A stretch of DNA of 64,000 bases from Phytoseiulus persimilis. Taxonomy: Eukaryota > Arthropoda > Arachnida > Mesostigmata > Phytoseiidae. Positions 35,351-48,187 of this stretch are shown here, piece by piece. The first letter of the stretch is position 1; the number at the start of each line of letters is the position of its first letter. The translations under genes and the position numbers were made by a program. The notes beneath the pieces were generated by a model, which searched no databases, was not told the origin of the DNA, and saw only the letters and a program-made list of their open reading frames with translations. The stretch is taken from contig CM075102.1 of assembly GCA_037576195.1 (NCBI GenBank), forward strand, positions 45,752,745 to 45,816,744, given 5' to 3'.

Positions 35351-38300
35351 ATGTCCACAACGGACGGATTCGTTCCCCAGCCCGTGAAGGGTCCGCCTGA
35401 GGACCAGAACATTTTCCAGGCGTTCGCGCGCCTAGTGACCAACATTGTCATGCTGTTCTACTTCATCCTCGAGGCGCTCGTCCTCAAGTTCGTGCCCTCA
35501 AAGCTGCGTTCCAAGAGCGTTAAGGATGAAATCATTCTCGTGACAGGAGCTGGGTCCGGAATCGGAAGACTCATGGCTGTCAAGTTCGCCGACTTGGGAG
35601 CGAAAATTGTCTGTTGGGACATCAACAAGGAGGGAATGGAAGAAACCGTCAGCGACATCAAAAGTAGGTTGATGAGTTTTCACGAATACCGATTTATCGT
35701 TTCTACACATGGCGTCTCAGAAGCATCGTCAGGACTTTCTGTTCCATATTTTTTCTGCCGACCCCTCCGAGGTTGCCCTCGACTACTTTCTCCGGATCGG
35801 TTTTGAGAGAAGTACAGCGTCGTTCCGAGACAGAGCGGCTGTTAATCTTCGATACTCTGGAATCCACAGAAAGATAATCGGAGCCATACAGAATTTCTTC
35901 TCTTGGCAGTCCCCGATAGACGTTACGAAATCGACTTTAATCCCAATTATCTGATGCTAAGACCACAGGGAACCCAGAATCGCATTCAGTCCGACTCCGA
36001 TGCGAAACAATGAGCGAGAAAGGTTTAGAGTATCTTTCATCCTCCCAGACTTTTAACTCTGCGTTCGATTCGATGCTTTGTTGTCCATTGATGAGTTGTG
36101 AGCATCGTTCGCAGGTGCTTTCGCCTCTGAGCGCAAGTCTCGGCAACTGAATTCACTTGGAAACTTTTGGGAAGACTCAACGATGCTATGGATGAATAGA
36201 CATTCAGCCTTGGGAGGGAGCTCGCTCCCGTGTTATTGTGCCCATCTCACATCCGATGATTGTGATTGATGAAACTGGTTTCTCCGGGCGAGCATACGAG
36301 ACTTCCTGAGATGCAGATTGAGTGCTGCGGCGAGGTCGCTGACATCCATCAAAAAATAAGGGCAGGGCGACTCGTTATCTTTTTTTGACGAGATCACCGA
36401 GTGCAAAGGCTGCCGCCCTGATAATGTTCCAAATGATCACGATGATCACAGCTCCTAGCTATCTTATCATAATGTTCTCGAGAAATCGCGGGCTTGTTGT
36501 CGGTGAGGCACGATCTCTCTGAATTCTGTTTTCCCAGCTTCTCCATCCCAAGGGCGATTAATCCATCTCGAGTGACTGCTGAGCAAATACCTCATTGGAA
36601 ATTTCCCGACTCAAAGGATCTGAATGATAGATTGGAGAGATTGGAACTCGAGTCAATGGGAAGCGAGCCATCGAAATGAAAGAGCATTTCCTCATGGTCT
36701 GGAGTCCAGAGTCAGAAATTGGCATGATCATATCGCATGCCATCAACAGAATCGCAACAAAACGGGGCATACTCGGTGTGGAGAAGAAAGTTTGTAACTG
36801 AAAGTCTCTGCGTCTTCCAGATAAGGGAGGCATCGCCTTCTCATTTGTATGCAATGTCGCCGAACGACAGGCAGTATACGCGGTGGCCGAAAAAGTTCGC
36901 CAAGAAGTTGGCAAAGTTTCCATCATCATCAATAACGCTGGGATCGTATACGGCAAACGTTTGTTGGAGCTCCAAGATGAGCAAATCGAGAAGTCGTTTG
37001 CTGTCAATTGCCTGTCACACTATTGGGTAAGTGTGGCTCCATCGTTGAGATAATGAGAATGCCTTCGCAAGACAAGCATATTTTCTGGCGTTTCGCTTCC
37101 AAATCGTGATTACATTCCAACTTCGATCTTGAGCAGAGATGGTCCTCTGACAGCATGTGATCTTTTCGAGATATTCCCCGCTTATTAGGTGATATCTAGA
37201 GACCATCACTATCAAAACTTTTCTAAGGCTCGACGAGATCATATTCCACGTTTGAGCTCAGCGGAAGGGACGGCAGCTTTGTCGTTGAGAAATATTTTCC
37301 ATTTTTCATCTGAGAACAATTCAGTGAGGGGAGCTCCAACTACGGAATCCAGAAATCTGCATTCCGTCAACACAATCACCCACGTCAGACTCAGAAGGGT
37401 TTCGGAAGAACAGACTTGCGAACTGTGGCAAATGCTTCACAATTTCTCCGGGAGAGTCAAGAACAAAGCTTGAACCTGTTCCCTACAGAAAACTCTTATC
37501 AGTTTGCTTCGTTTCTTATTTGCGATTTCGGGTCGCAAAGGATTCCAGGTTATCGCTTGGCTCCCGGAGCGGAATCCCCCGGGTCCGTGTCTGAAATTTT
37601 GATCGTAAACAGTGATGCAGAGTGACGCAAGCCACTGCGATATTTTCCGAGAGTATACTCGAATGTGACTTGAGGCTCCCCTTCGGGGCATTTGAGAACA
37701 GCTGCCTAGACACTGTAGTCGACACTCTTTCGAAGATAATACTCGCCAGGGGGAAGCGTGCGATCTCAGCCGCCGTACCGAAATCTCAGACAAAAACGAG
37801 TTGGCCTCAAGGTCGATGATGATGCTGACATCGGGACCGGTATGATGCTCCGTTCGAGAGGAGCGTACGTTCCCCAGAATTTCAGTTACATCGTCGCGCA
37901 GATTGGTTCAAACGAAACATCGAAGGGCTCTCTTGCATAAGTCTCGAACAAGTCTGTTGAACACTCCGGGAGTTTACAGAGAAAAGACGAAATGTCGATC
38001 TCTTCGTTGAATCTAATTTGGATTCTCGGTTAACTCATTCGCTGTCTCTCCGTAAAGTGCTCCCTCAAAATCCGCGATTCCGTAATCTGCAAGAATGTGT
38101 CGCATGCGTTCATGAACTGGGTCACCCAGAACGAGAGTAAGGTCTCCTGCTGGGAGTCTCTCATAGGGCTTGAACGCCGTGTTCGCTTCCTTGAAACCTG
38201 AGGGCGCAGACGCTCACCGCATTGTGGCGAGGTGGGGTCACGTTGGGAAATCGTCGCTGGCCTCAGGTGAAAGATACACGCGGAATTCCCCTCGGACGCT

Positions 38301-40151
38301 GCGGTTGGCTCCGCATTTATCGCGGTGCGGAGTCGCGATAGAACCCCGAGCGTGAGTGTTTTCCGTGACTCGGAACGGACGGGAATCGAGAAAAAGACGG
38401 AACTTGTTTCCAAGCCAAATCGAACAGATCTTCTGGAAATGGAATTGATTGAGACCGAAGACCGAGGTGATGTTCCCTTCCGAGCACGATGTTGTTTTTC
38501 GCAGTGATGGGGTCGATTATGAGTCGACGAACGTCATCGCATCTACCGAAAATACGCGAATGGAAAACAAAATTCGTCGACCGTGCGCATTCAAACCTTG
38601 AGCCAAAGACCTAACACATGGCGGTTCCTCGTTCTAGCTACCTAGCTCTAACCACATGCGAATTTTTCAGATCGTGAAAGCGTTCCTGCCTGACATGCAA
38701 TCTTCGAATCATGGCCACATTGTGTCGATCGCCTCACTTGCGGGCCAAGTGGGAGTCAACCGTCTCACGGATTATTGTGGAACCAAATATGCCGCTGTCG
38801 GTTTCTCAGAGGCGCTAGCTCTCGAGCTCTACCAAGAGGGTTTGTATTAAAGTCTCGACGGGAAACTCGAGAACAAATCTGAGCGGGCTGACTTGACCGC
38901 GAGGACAACCCCAAATCAAACCTACATGAGAGCAGACTCTAAGTTCTTCGAATTTCGCAGGCTACACAGGTATTCGCTCAACTGTAGTCTGTCCATACTT
39001 CATCAACACAGGCATGTTCCACGGGGCCAACGGAGGGGCTTTCTCGTTCTTGTCGCCGGATTACGTCGCGAGCGAAGTGGTCAAGGGTGTACTCCTGAAC
39101 AAAGATGTCATCATCCTACCTCCTCATTTGCTTCCACTCATCGCACTCAAACAGTGAGTCCCGTAATACTGATTCCTGGCGTCTTCCAATAGTTTCCAGA
39201 CAAGGTCTGTGACAGGGATCGTAATCGGAGCTCTTTTCCGAGCGACTTCATTCAGTGGGCTGTAGCTTCAGATATAAGCTCGCTTCCCTTACTGAGCGTC
39301 CTCCAACGGTCGTTCCTCCCCGAAGGTTTATAAGGCAGAAGATCTGCTGGGTACTACTGATCGAACATATTTCCGACATACTAGTGCTCTAACAATCTTT
39401 TGCGCCGCTCGGATCGCCCAAGTTTCGGAAATTTTCGGGAGACTCCTTCCAGTGCAGAGCTTTGGGAGACCTTCACCACGCAGTACTCCTTGGGATGCAT
39501 AATATTCCCAAGAATCCATCTCTAATCTACTGGCTCTAAACTTCATTTTTAGCGTGCATTTCTCGTTTTTTTTCCTTCCCAATCGCTGCAAATTTTTCAA
39601 TGACGTCAGGTTGCTCCTCCGATGCTCGTTCAGAAATCGAGGTAAATAGGACTAAGGAGGGGCAGTTTGCAGTGCCGCTTTCCGATTGTCCCTTGAGAAA
39701 GCTGACTCTAATACACTAAGGGTTGAGGAATCGAGTCCTTTGTCTTTGGGTTGAGGATTTGGTGAAGGGTTTGCGCTCAGGCTGGTTTATGTGGTATGAA
39801 AGAGCGTTTACGAATGTCGTATGGCGTCGTATCCATGTACAACACACTCCTAATCTATTTGTGTCGACAGCAGTACGATTGATTTCTGTTCGACGTGATG
39901 GAAGATTGGCATCCTTGTAAATCATCTCCCGTTCTTGCAGCTGGTTCCCGTCGTCAGCGCTGCTGTTTGTCAACCGAGAAACTGGTGTTCTCTTCTCGAT
40001 GGACGCGTTCAACCCCTCGATGCGGAATAAGAAGTTAAACTAGTTGTATCATCATGTAACATCATCTTAATTTCAGTGATATTTCTTAACGATGTCTGCA
40101 GGTTTTGATCGCACGCAAAACCGTCAGAAACATGACTCAGTTGCTGAGTAA
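35351..40151 (+). CDS. SDR16C-type retinol dehydrogenase-like enzyme (six exons)
   Basis: Short-chain dehydrogenase/reductase of the RDH10/SDR16C5 group, membrane-anchored enzymes that oxidise retinol or related lipophilic alcohols with NAD(P). Exons: 35351-35663, 36821-37026, 38671-38839, 38961-39153, 39193-39254, 40102-40151; phases agree and give 330 residues. Visible elements are an N-terminal membrane segment (about 27-47), the cofactor motif TGAGSGIG (65-72), Asp90 after the second strand (suggesting NAD preference), NNAG (142-145), catalytic Ser195, Tyr208 and Lys212 (YCGTK), and VCPYFINTGMF. The last two small exons are the least certain: exon 5 uses a weak donor (GTGGGC). The exact substrate cannot be read from the sequence. 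Confidence 0.9.
35664..36820 (+). other. SDR16C intron 1
   Basis: Bounded by GTAGGT and cttccag. No other feature is seen inside. Confidence 0.7.
37027..38670 (+). other. SDR16C intron 2
   Basis: Bounded by GTAAGT and atttttcag. Open frames inside show no similarity that I recognise. Confidence 0.75.
39255..40101 (+). other. SDR16C intron 5
   Basis: From the weak donor GTGGGC to gtctgcag. Nothing else is recognised within it. Confidence 0.5.
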
Positions 40152-40152
40152 T

Positions 40153-40158
40153 AATAAA
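40153..40158 (+). terminator. Poly(A) signal AATAAA of the SDR16C gene
   Basis: AATAAA begins one base after the stop codon of the inferred last exon, implying a very short 3'UTR. Its position independently supports 40102-40151 as the terminal exon. Confidence 0.55.
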
Positions 40159-41346
40159 CTTGTCGCCGCGGAGGAATTCAGTTCATGCTGACGTGCCTCT
40201 CATCGGATCCCATAGACTCGCACGACCTCTGATTGAGGAACGATATCCCCCATCAAGAGGGGTCTCTTAGAGCTACAGTTGGGGTCAAACACAAACAAAT
40301 AAAGCTCTTCGACGTTTCGGGTGGTTGTACGGCTTCTCGTTCTCCGTTTGGAGTTTCCCTTCGTTCCTCTCCCCCGAGTTTTTTTCTCGAGCGCCCGCCC
40401 ACCTGCTAAGCTCTACCTCCTTCGTCCTTTCAGGATACTTCCTCTCAAGAGTAACCTTAGGCTCGCCGATATGTGTGGCTTGCCTCGACTTATGTTGACG
40501 TTCCAAGGGAGAGCATCCAAGTCGAATGTTTAGGCATATTTCCATGATAGAAGCTTTTCTACGGAAATCCTTGATATGCATGGATTCCGATGGAATCTGC
40601 CTTGTGCTCAAAAAGTGTGAGATCATTCAGTTAGGTACGCAAGAATTCATCAAAACCGAGAGTTATCATGCAATAAAATATCATTGTCTGTGGAATAAAC
40701 TCTTGATTTTAACTAAAATGATGGCAACGGCAATCCAAGGAAGAGATTCTCGCCGAAGCCTCCCGAGTCAGTCCAGCGTTCAGAGACATATTTATCCGAG
40801 CTATTCCATTCGAACAGCACTACCCTCCGATGCTCGTTGAGATGAGGAATCTTCTACATGTCCTGAAGCCGAAAACCCTGGTGGGCTTTCTGACCATGCT
40901 TGGCCGATTCTTTGAATCCGCAAGTGTCATTCTCCATGAGTCTTTGGGTATCGCTGCATGGTGGCACAATCACCTAGTACTCGTATCGAGAAGTTGGAAT
41001 GGTCTTCGATCTGAATGACGATCCCACTAACTGGTGATATAGCGAGAGCGGAAGAGACGAAGAACTTGCTTGACACAATTCCCTGCTCACTCCCAATTGC
41101 TTCACTAGTTCATGCCATGATCACCGTCGCATATGATTCAGAGCCCGGAGCGGATTGGATTATCATTGAGTACGCGGGGTTTTGGACGAAATCTTGTTGT
41201 ATTGGTGAACTGAACAATTGACAGTTGGTCACAAGCTATGATTATGCACATATTGAGTTTCGAGCACGCTGGCGCACGTTGATATCCCTCGTTCGATTCG
41301 AGACCTCCTGGCGATCTGAGGCGTTCTGTTCGAGAACTGTGACGAT
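40159..41346. other. Intergenic, between convergent SDR16C and glass genes
   Basis: Holds the two 3' ends. A second AATAAA lies near 40297 (plus). No gene is recognised. Confidence 0.4.
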
Positions 41347-42311
41347 CTAAGCGCCTTTCTGGCCGTGTATCTTCATGTGACGATTGAGGTTGCCTGACTG
41401 CGAGAATCGCATAAAACAAATGCGACACTGATAGGGTCGTTCGCCGCTGTGCGTGCGGAAATGTTTCGTCAAAGTAGAACTGTCGGAGAAGCTCTTCTTA
41501 CATAAATTGCACAGGTAGGGTCGCTCGCCGGAGTGGGTTCGCATGTGAGTTGTGACGGAAGAACTTTGCGAGAACTTACGATGACAAATCGGACATAGGA
41601 AGGGCTTTTCTCCTGAATGGATCCGCATGTGAGCCGTGAGATTCGCGGCCTGAGAGAAGCGTTTGAGGCATTGGAGGCAAGCGTACGGTCTCTCGCCTGA
41701 ATGGACTCGCAGATGCGTCTTCAGAGTCGACGTGCGTGCGTAGAAGCGGCCACAGATAGTGCAGCTGTTACTACACACACCGCTGCTGGCCGTACAGATG
41801 GCATCTGCAGTCGCAGCAGGGTATGTTTCCAGCGGAACTTCATGCCGTTGGCTCAGGACGGCATCGACCTGGAAGTTTTCCGTGGATGAGCACCCTTCAG
41901 CCGGATATGGAACGTCGTTCCGATCGACGTGTTGAGACTCGAAGTAGTCCGGCTCGGAACTCAGACGGAAGTCCTCGACACCCGGACGGTTCTCCACGTG
42001 AAGGTGGTGGTGGTGGTAATCCGCGGGGTGGAAAACTCGCGCTGGCTCCGGCTCGTAGTGGTTGAACACGTATTCCTGGTACGGGTCCGGGTAGAACGCT
42101 GCTGGGGAAAATACGTGTGGTCTACACAGTCCAGCACCTGCAATTCCCCGTCGCTGCATACTCTGAAACGGGAGGACGCTTGAGAAACGATGGCACCAGA
42201 TCACTCGAAGAATTCACAAGGATTCGGAAGCCGTACTCACTCAGACTTGAGCTCGTCCTGGACGACTAGAGAGCTTGAGTACTGTAATACCGCAGATTCT
42301 GCTGTATTCAT
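41347..42311 (-). CDS. gl: Glass zinc-finger transcription factor
   Basis: Orthologue of Drosophila Glass, the nuclear factor that specifies photoreceptor fate and differentiation. Two exons: 42241-42311 (start ATG, 23 codons, donor GTGAGTA) and 41347-42160, giving 294 residues. The five C2H2 fingers occupy about residues 157-290, each with the Glass-type helix: [52 protein letters not shown] and [13 protein letters not shown], joined by HSGERPY-type linkers. The N-terminal half is unconserved, with a His run (HHHH) and many acidic and Pro/Tyr residues, and is much shorter than in fly. The acceptor is a tandem cagag: only the second AG keeps the frame from exon 1. If exon 1 is wrong, the ATG at 42159 would give 270 residues. 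Confidence 0.88.
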
Positions 42312-43580
42312 TTTATTGCCGAGGAATCCGGACAAAGTCCAAAAGGGAACTGGCTATGGCTTCCCGCAACCTCTTCATTGGGAGTACGGTGGGCGGGTCG
42401 AGGCGGAGCTAGTCCTTCATTATGAGGCTCGACCTCGGAAAAACTACGCCCAAACGATATTTGCATCTGTTTCAGGCTATTTCGAAATCCTGGTTAATAG
42501 AGAGGGACTCTAACGCCGTTCACGATTCCATGATTTCATTTCCACCTGTGATATTCATCCCCATGAGCGACCACGTCTTTCGCCCTGGCGACAGGGATGA
42601 CAACGATTTCTATAACGCAGGGGTCTCGGAGCGACAGATTAGGTTCCATGAAGTGATGTTTGTTTCGGGCGGAGAAGAATGATTTTCTGACCATGATTTT
42701 TCTCCTCGGAAACAACAGGGAGCAGGATACGGGGAACGGCTAGCCCATGATCGTTCATTCTCATCATATAGCATCTTCTCCAAGAACCTTCTCTCCATAC
42801 AATTCGGTCTGCACTGGCAGACTCAACCGTGGTCCTTGAAAAAAACGATCACGAGACAGTAGCAACATTCGGTGCTCGGAACTTCGGGGCTGGAGCTCCT
42901 GTCCTGGCGATAACTTCTGCACTATCGCTCCTCTCATGGAGGCATGCTTGCAACGAGTTGGTTTGCAGGATTGAAGAGGCGATTGTGAGCTCTAACGTGT
43001 ACATGCTTCCATGATCGTTTCCGAGCCTGAGCGTCACGAAGTTGATGATTATTCGCTCGAGATCCCTTGTTGCTTATCTCCCCTGTGAAATTCTTACGAC
43101 TTGTGATAAACTTCGTTGCCAAGATCCTGACAAGACATGAGGAATCTGAAAATCTATGTCGTTCACGAATTCAGGCACTGATATCCTGGAAGTGGTGCCA
43201 GCGATCAGAAGAGCATTCGATCTCGTCGTTTCTCGAACAATCCCGAACGAGTCAGAAATCGAAATGCGGGAATGTTAATGCGAGGGAATGCTAGCGAACC
43301 AGAGTTCCGTTGCCGCGGTTCTTCTGCCTCAGATTTCAGGTGACTGAGGCTGTTCCTTGAGTCGAGCACAAAGATAGCTCGGTGATCGTTGCAACCAATG
43401 ACGGGAAAGCCTTTGCTGTGAGCGCTGTGCTTTATTGTTGGTTCAGATATCCTCGACTCATATCCCGGATCAATAATCAATCCCCCTCCGTTGGCATCAG
43501 TGCTCCCAGAGGTCTCCGTCACCCTTGCTGCACCAGAGTCATCTCCAAAAGCTCTACATGACTCGATTGGTAGCGACTTG
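42312..43580. other. Intergenic between glass and METTL22
   Basis: Contains the glass promoter by position and perhaps the undetermined 3' end of METTL22. No separate gene is recognised. Confidence 0.4.
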
Positions 43581-43589
43581 AAGTACTTG

Positions 43590-44348
43590 GGAATGTTATC
43601 GAGTTCTAGATTTTTCACATTCAATCCTTCTTATCACAGCAGTCTCGGAAATGCCTGTAGGCAGGACAGCAAACCTCCAAATGATCAGTGGTGAAGTTTG
43701 AGACGCTTTTCGAGAGATAAGAAGAAAGCAACTGCGTTTCCCTGCAGAGATTTCCGAACGAAGTCAAGAACTCGATCGGTTGTCTCGTCGTCGTATATCA
43801 GATCACTGCCGAACAGAAAATCGCACTCAACAACTTCAGCAACGGCAACATCCAGAACGGCGCACTCGTATTCACAGCGAAGTAGATGGGAGTTTTCCTT
43901 AAAATTGGCTTCCATGACATTGACGATCTGCTGCTTATAGGCTATAGTCTGAACAGATGACTTTCTTGGCCACCAGAGAGGCTACGATGCCGCACAAGCC
44001 GACCCCGCCTCCGATCTCCAAGAGGACGCTATCTCGGAACCTTTCGTTTCCGGAAAGGAGGAAGTCGGCCATCGTTAACGCTGCAGGCCACACCTGTAAG
44101 CCCACGTCGCTCAGAGTCGTGGCCATATGATGTTTGATGAGCAGGACGTCATGAGCTTCGTGTTCCCTCCTTGGAGGGTGTTGATCTTCGCTGTCGCTGC
44201 TATCGTCCGATGAACGACGATCGGGATGCATAACGTGTGACAGCTCCGCTGGCAACGTGAACTCGAACCGCGAAATCACATTGCTGGAAGTCGAGCTGAC
44301 TGGAAGCCCGATATGCACCTCGGACAGAACAGTTTCATGCTCGTCCAT
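43590..44348 (-). pseudogene. METTL22: METTL22-like lysine methyltransferase, frameshifted
   Basis: Seven-beta-strand, S-adenosylmethionine-dependent methyltransferase of the METTL22 family (human METTL22 methylates KIN17). The N-terminal part from 44348 is intact: a VLSEVHIG start motif, then HHMATTLSDVGLQVWPAAL, then the SAM loop LEIGGGVGLCGIVASL and VICSD. The reading then shifts near 43937 to QQIVNVMEANFKENSHLL and FLFGSDLIYDDETTDRVL up to SLEKRL, shifts again near 43694 to NFTTDHLEVCCPAYRHFRDC, and a third time near 43626 to LELDNIPKYF. Each piece aligns in order to METTL22, with no room for introns at the breaks. The copy may be a decaying gene, or it may carry consensus sequence errors. 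The C-terminal end is not resolved, and the LDW motif seen in relatives is absent. Confidence 0.75.
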
Positions 44349-47300
44349 ATGGTCACGTGTCGCTCATACGATTCAAATTGACGACTGGAGACAGATCCAT
44401 GCACAGATGGTACAAAGGTTCGACACGAGCACTGACACGGCGACACCGTTTGTTCACCTCGCGCGCCGGGAATCAGCTGTTCATCTTGTAAACACTTCTG
44501 TCGTCATCTCTCAGCCGCGGCTCTCTAACGGCTTCTCCGGTCGAACGACTCGGAGGATGAGCAATCTCCCTTGGAAGTTCATGGGTCGGGTTTCTCCTCA
44601 CGGGAAAAAAAACTATCCTGCTCCTGGCCGAAAATGGTTGATCTGTCACTATTTCTTTTTGGCCAGATGGTCGAAGTTCCGTCATTGGTTCTTGAAAATC
44701 ATCCAATGTTGGAAAATTCGGCTGAATGATGGTTACGTTGTCTTGATTTCCCTTCTCTCGTCCCTCATTGTGATCAAGAGGAAATTATGGAGAGAACTCT
44801 AGTGCGCTTCGGAGGCGAGCCCATATTGACCGATTTCGATTTCGCCGCAAAAATGCAACACGTTACAGAGGTTCCTACCAAGCGTTGTTCGACATAGTTT
44901 TTGAGATTTTCCGGACAAATGTTGTCCAGATAAAGACTCCATCTGGGTCAAAGAGGAATTCGAACGAGGGTTTCGGGAAACGATGGTCGTTTTGCTCTAC
45001 GATCATTCCTCAAGAAGCTGTTCGATTGCTGTCATCACTTTCTTACGTTCATGTCCCAACGTTCCGTCTCAGACTAGGAGGTGTTCAAGTCCGACTTTCG
45101 CGCAAAGCATCTCCATCTAAGATTTGCAGAAACTTCTCCCGTTCCGGTTGGAGACAGACGGAAACTGATAAGCACAGTGAGTTGTGTGAAAGTGCTCTTC
45201 GTCATATTCTCCAACCTAACACCACGATGACGAGAACAACGACTCAACAGGAGCGAATCAATATGTTTCGGAGCTCAACGCGGTGAACAAGTCTACTCAT
45301 AAGGCTCTTGGTCTTTTTCTAGTGCTCCGAAAGTTATGAATTCCAAATCTCCGTTCAGCGGCAATGCAGGCCGCTTTGCAGCATCGCGCATTCTATGATG
45401 AAGAAGCGCTCATTGCTGAGCTAGTCCGCTCTTTTCACTCTACCAAGGGATCGAGGGTGTAAGGGGATTAGTCGGAGAATCATGTGGGGAGAGGTTTGAA
45501 TGAGGCTGAAACGAGAAGTCTTTTGTTTAGATGTAGTTTGGAGAGACAGCGATTACTCGGAGCCGGTCATTGAGGAGGAGCACCTGCGCAATGATGACAT
45601 GAGAGATGATCCTCCGATACCTGATGTGCGGATGTTTGCTTGGCTTTGATTCGGGAGTATCAATGCAGTGAGTTTTTGCTGGATATTCGCAGGTGGGTGA
45701 TGCTCCAGACGATGGATCCGATTTCGATTCGAATCTGATCGGGAGAGTCCATTCCTAGTTGCACTACTATACAAGCCGAACACTTCTGCCGAGGCGTGAT
45801 AGCAAGTCGACGGAATATCCATCCTGTATGAGGTCTTCAGGACGGCTGGCACCATATCATGTCGCTGATGCGAGAATACGCAAAGAAAACATCAAATATC
45901 GTCGGCCCGTCGCGGAGTTAAACGGCCCTATAATTTTCGGGACGCATGCGTTTTCCGTTGTTCAAGGTTTCTGCAAGTCGCTTTCGGGATGATTCGGGGC
46001 AGAAACCGCATCCATCTCGCCCCTCAAGTTATCAATATGCAGAGACTTACAGAAGCTCTTAATCTCGTAGATTGCATGGGAAGGCCATGAAGACTCGAGC
46101 GAATCAATCAATTGCGAATCTTTAAAGCTTCCATGTGTGGCACGGAATCCGGCCGAAACTGAGTGAATGCCTCGTGCAGACAGCGACATCTCATGACATT
46201 TCTCCCATCATCCACAGCGGCGCTTACCGATCTTTTCGCCCTCCGACCCGCCTCCAGATATATTCGAATCGGCCCCACCCCCGAAGCTCATCGGTGTTCA
46301 TTTCCATTTTTCGTGAATTATGTAACTTTGACGTACAGTTCCGACAAAGTTGAGTAACGGCACAACGAAACCGAAAGCTCAAGTTAACTTATCGCTCGGG
46401 TTTTCTCCGCCTCACCGGAAACCTCCGCTCGCCTAATCATCCTCGCCCCCTCCTCCGGCGCGAAAGAGAGTGCTTCCCTGCTTTGAGCACCGCTGGTCCA
46501 CAGCTCCACTAAAGGGTCTATGATGGTTGGTTTCCGATATTGCTGTTTGATGTGTTCAGCACGACCCATGCATCTTCGGGCATTCCACTTCGAGCCAGGA
46601 TCCTTTGACTTTTGGCTCCGAAGCGTCTTAGGATGCCCTCTCGGTCGCAGCCGAACAGGTCCTACCACCATTCATCGCAGTTTCGAGCGATATAACGACA
46701 GTCATCATCAACATGGGGAATCAGTTTTTTTTCCGGGATCCAGGAAGAGAAATGCTTGATTCAGACTGTACCAGTCACTTGGGCGGGTTGGCGGATTGGG
46801 AGTGGAAATCTTCAAACTCATGAGCGGGCGACTTCCGAGTAAAACCTCGAGGCAAATCAAGGTTGTTTTATCAAGGATTGTTCCGAGAACATTTTCAGGG
46901 ATGCTTCAGCTTTCAACGTCCATCCTGCAGCCGAAGAGACCAGCTCGTTCTAGTACCGATCTTCTCAGTATCACGAGCACAACAGGAGTTACCACTGAGG
47001 AGACATCGAAGTTGAACGGAAATGTCAATCTATGCAAGCATCATTCAAACGGCACCGCGCAGTCGTTTCGTGGCTGAGTATCCCGCTGCCGTGTCCTCTT
47101 CAAGAATTTTTCACATGTCTAACCATGCACCCGGAGAACCCGATCAGGTGAGATGGTGAATCGAGGGGGCCATACAAAAACCTTGGGAGCCAAGGGCACT
47201 TCCACGAATCGGTCCGAACCCACAACTCGCTCTTCAAGGTATTCGCTGCCTCCACCACGAGGTCGCACGCACTAGGACCTGACCTGCTCTTAAGACGAGA

Positions 47301-48133
47301 TCTTGACTCGTTCAACCCTGTTCGATGCTATAACAATGGAACAATCAAATTCTGTATTTGCTACATCCATTTTATTTCCTCTCTGGTCGTGAAAATGTTT
47401 ATACATTTCAATATTGTTTTTTTACATGTATACAGCTTCGCATCCACTAGGCCCTCCGAATGGATCTGGGAGCCCCAGGGGCAGGCTCTTTTGAAACATC
47501 TCTAAGACAAATCCAAGGAGGTTAAAATCACAATATGGGTAAATATGCCGGGGCGCCCGAACTTCCCACAGGTTCCGTTGGAATCGGCTCCGTATTGGTC
47601 GACAGCAGATGGAACCATGGTGAATTCCTTCCAGTTTCACGAAACAAGCTCTGACCAAAGCGTTGGCGGGAGGTGGCGCGCAAAATACTAACAGGCATCG
47701 ACCTCAGAGGTGTAAGTGGATGGTCCCAGCAGTCCGCAAACCTTGATGGTGTTTACAACGTGTTCTTTCATATCTAATGACTTGTGCAGTTCCTTGATAT
47801 TGACATCGATCCTCATTTCTCTCATACATTCCCAAAAAATATTCCGTTGAAACATTGTTGAAAATCTACCCCGCGGCGCCCCAGGTATTATTGATTCGTG
47901 CTCCATTATTTCGTTCACTTCATGTGTGCTTCATCCTGTTTCGCTCGACAAACGAACAGCTCGAATCAGGGTATAGTGCGTCAAAACTGAGATGAACCGA
48001 CATCCAATGAGCAGTTATCTCTCTGGGGTGAGTTCTCTGAGAGGAGGAAAGATGGCTTGGAAAATCAATCAGCAGCTGATTCCGATTGGAAGCAATTCCT
48101 CGAGAGCGCAGGGTCACCAGACGAAAATTTGAT
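44349..48133. other. Gene-free stretch upstream of METTL22
   Basis: I recognise no coding exons, RNA genes or repeats. Open frames such as 46384-46671 (minus) and 45553-45855 (minus) have no recognisable similarity. Confidence 0.4.
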
Positions 48134-48139
48134 TTTAAT
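48134..48139 (-). terminator. Candidate poly(A) signal ATTAAA for Rab40
   Basis: Minus-strand ATTAAA (plus TTTAAT) about 50 bases past the Rab40 stop codon. A canonical AATAAA on the same strand is found only at 47371-47376. Confidence 0.35.
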
Positions 48140-48187
48140 TTACGTTGTAAAATGCAAAACCAATTCTCGCGACGTGGATAGGCTGCA

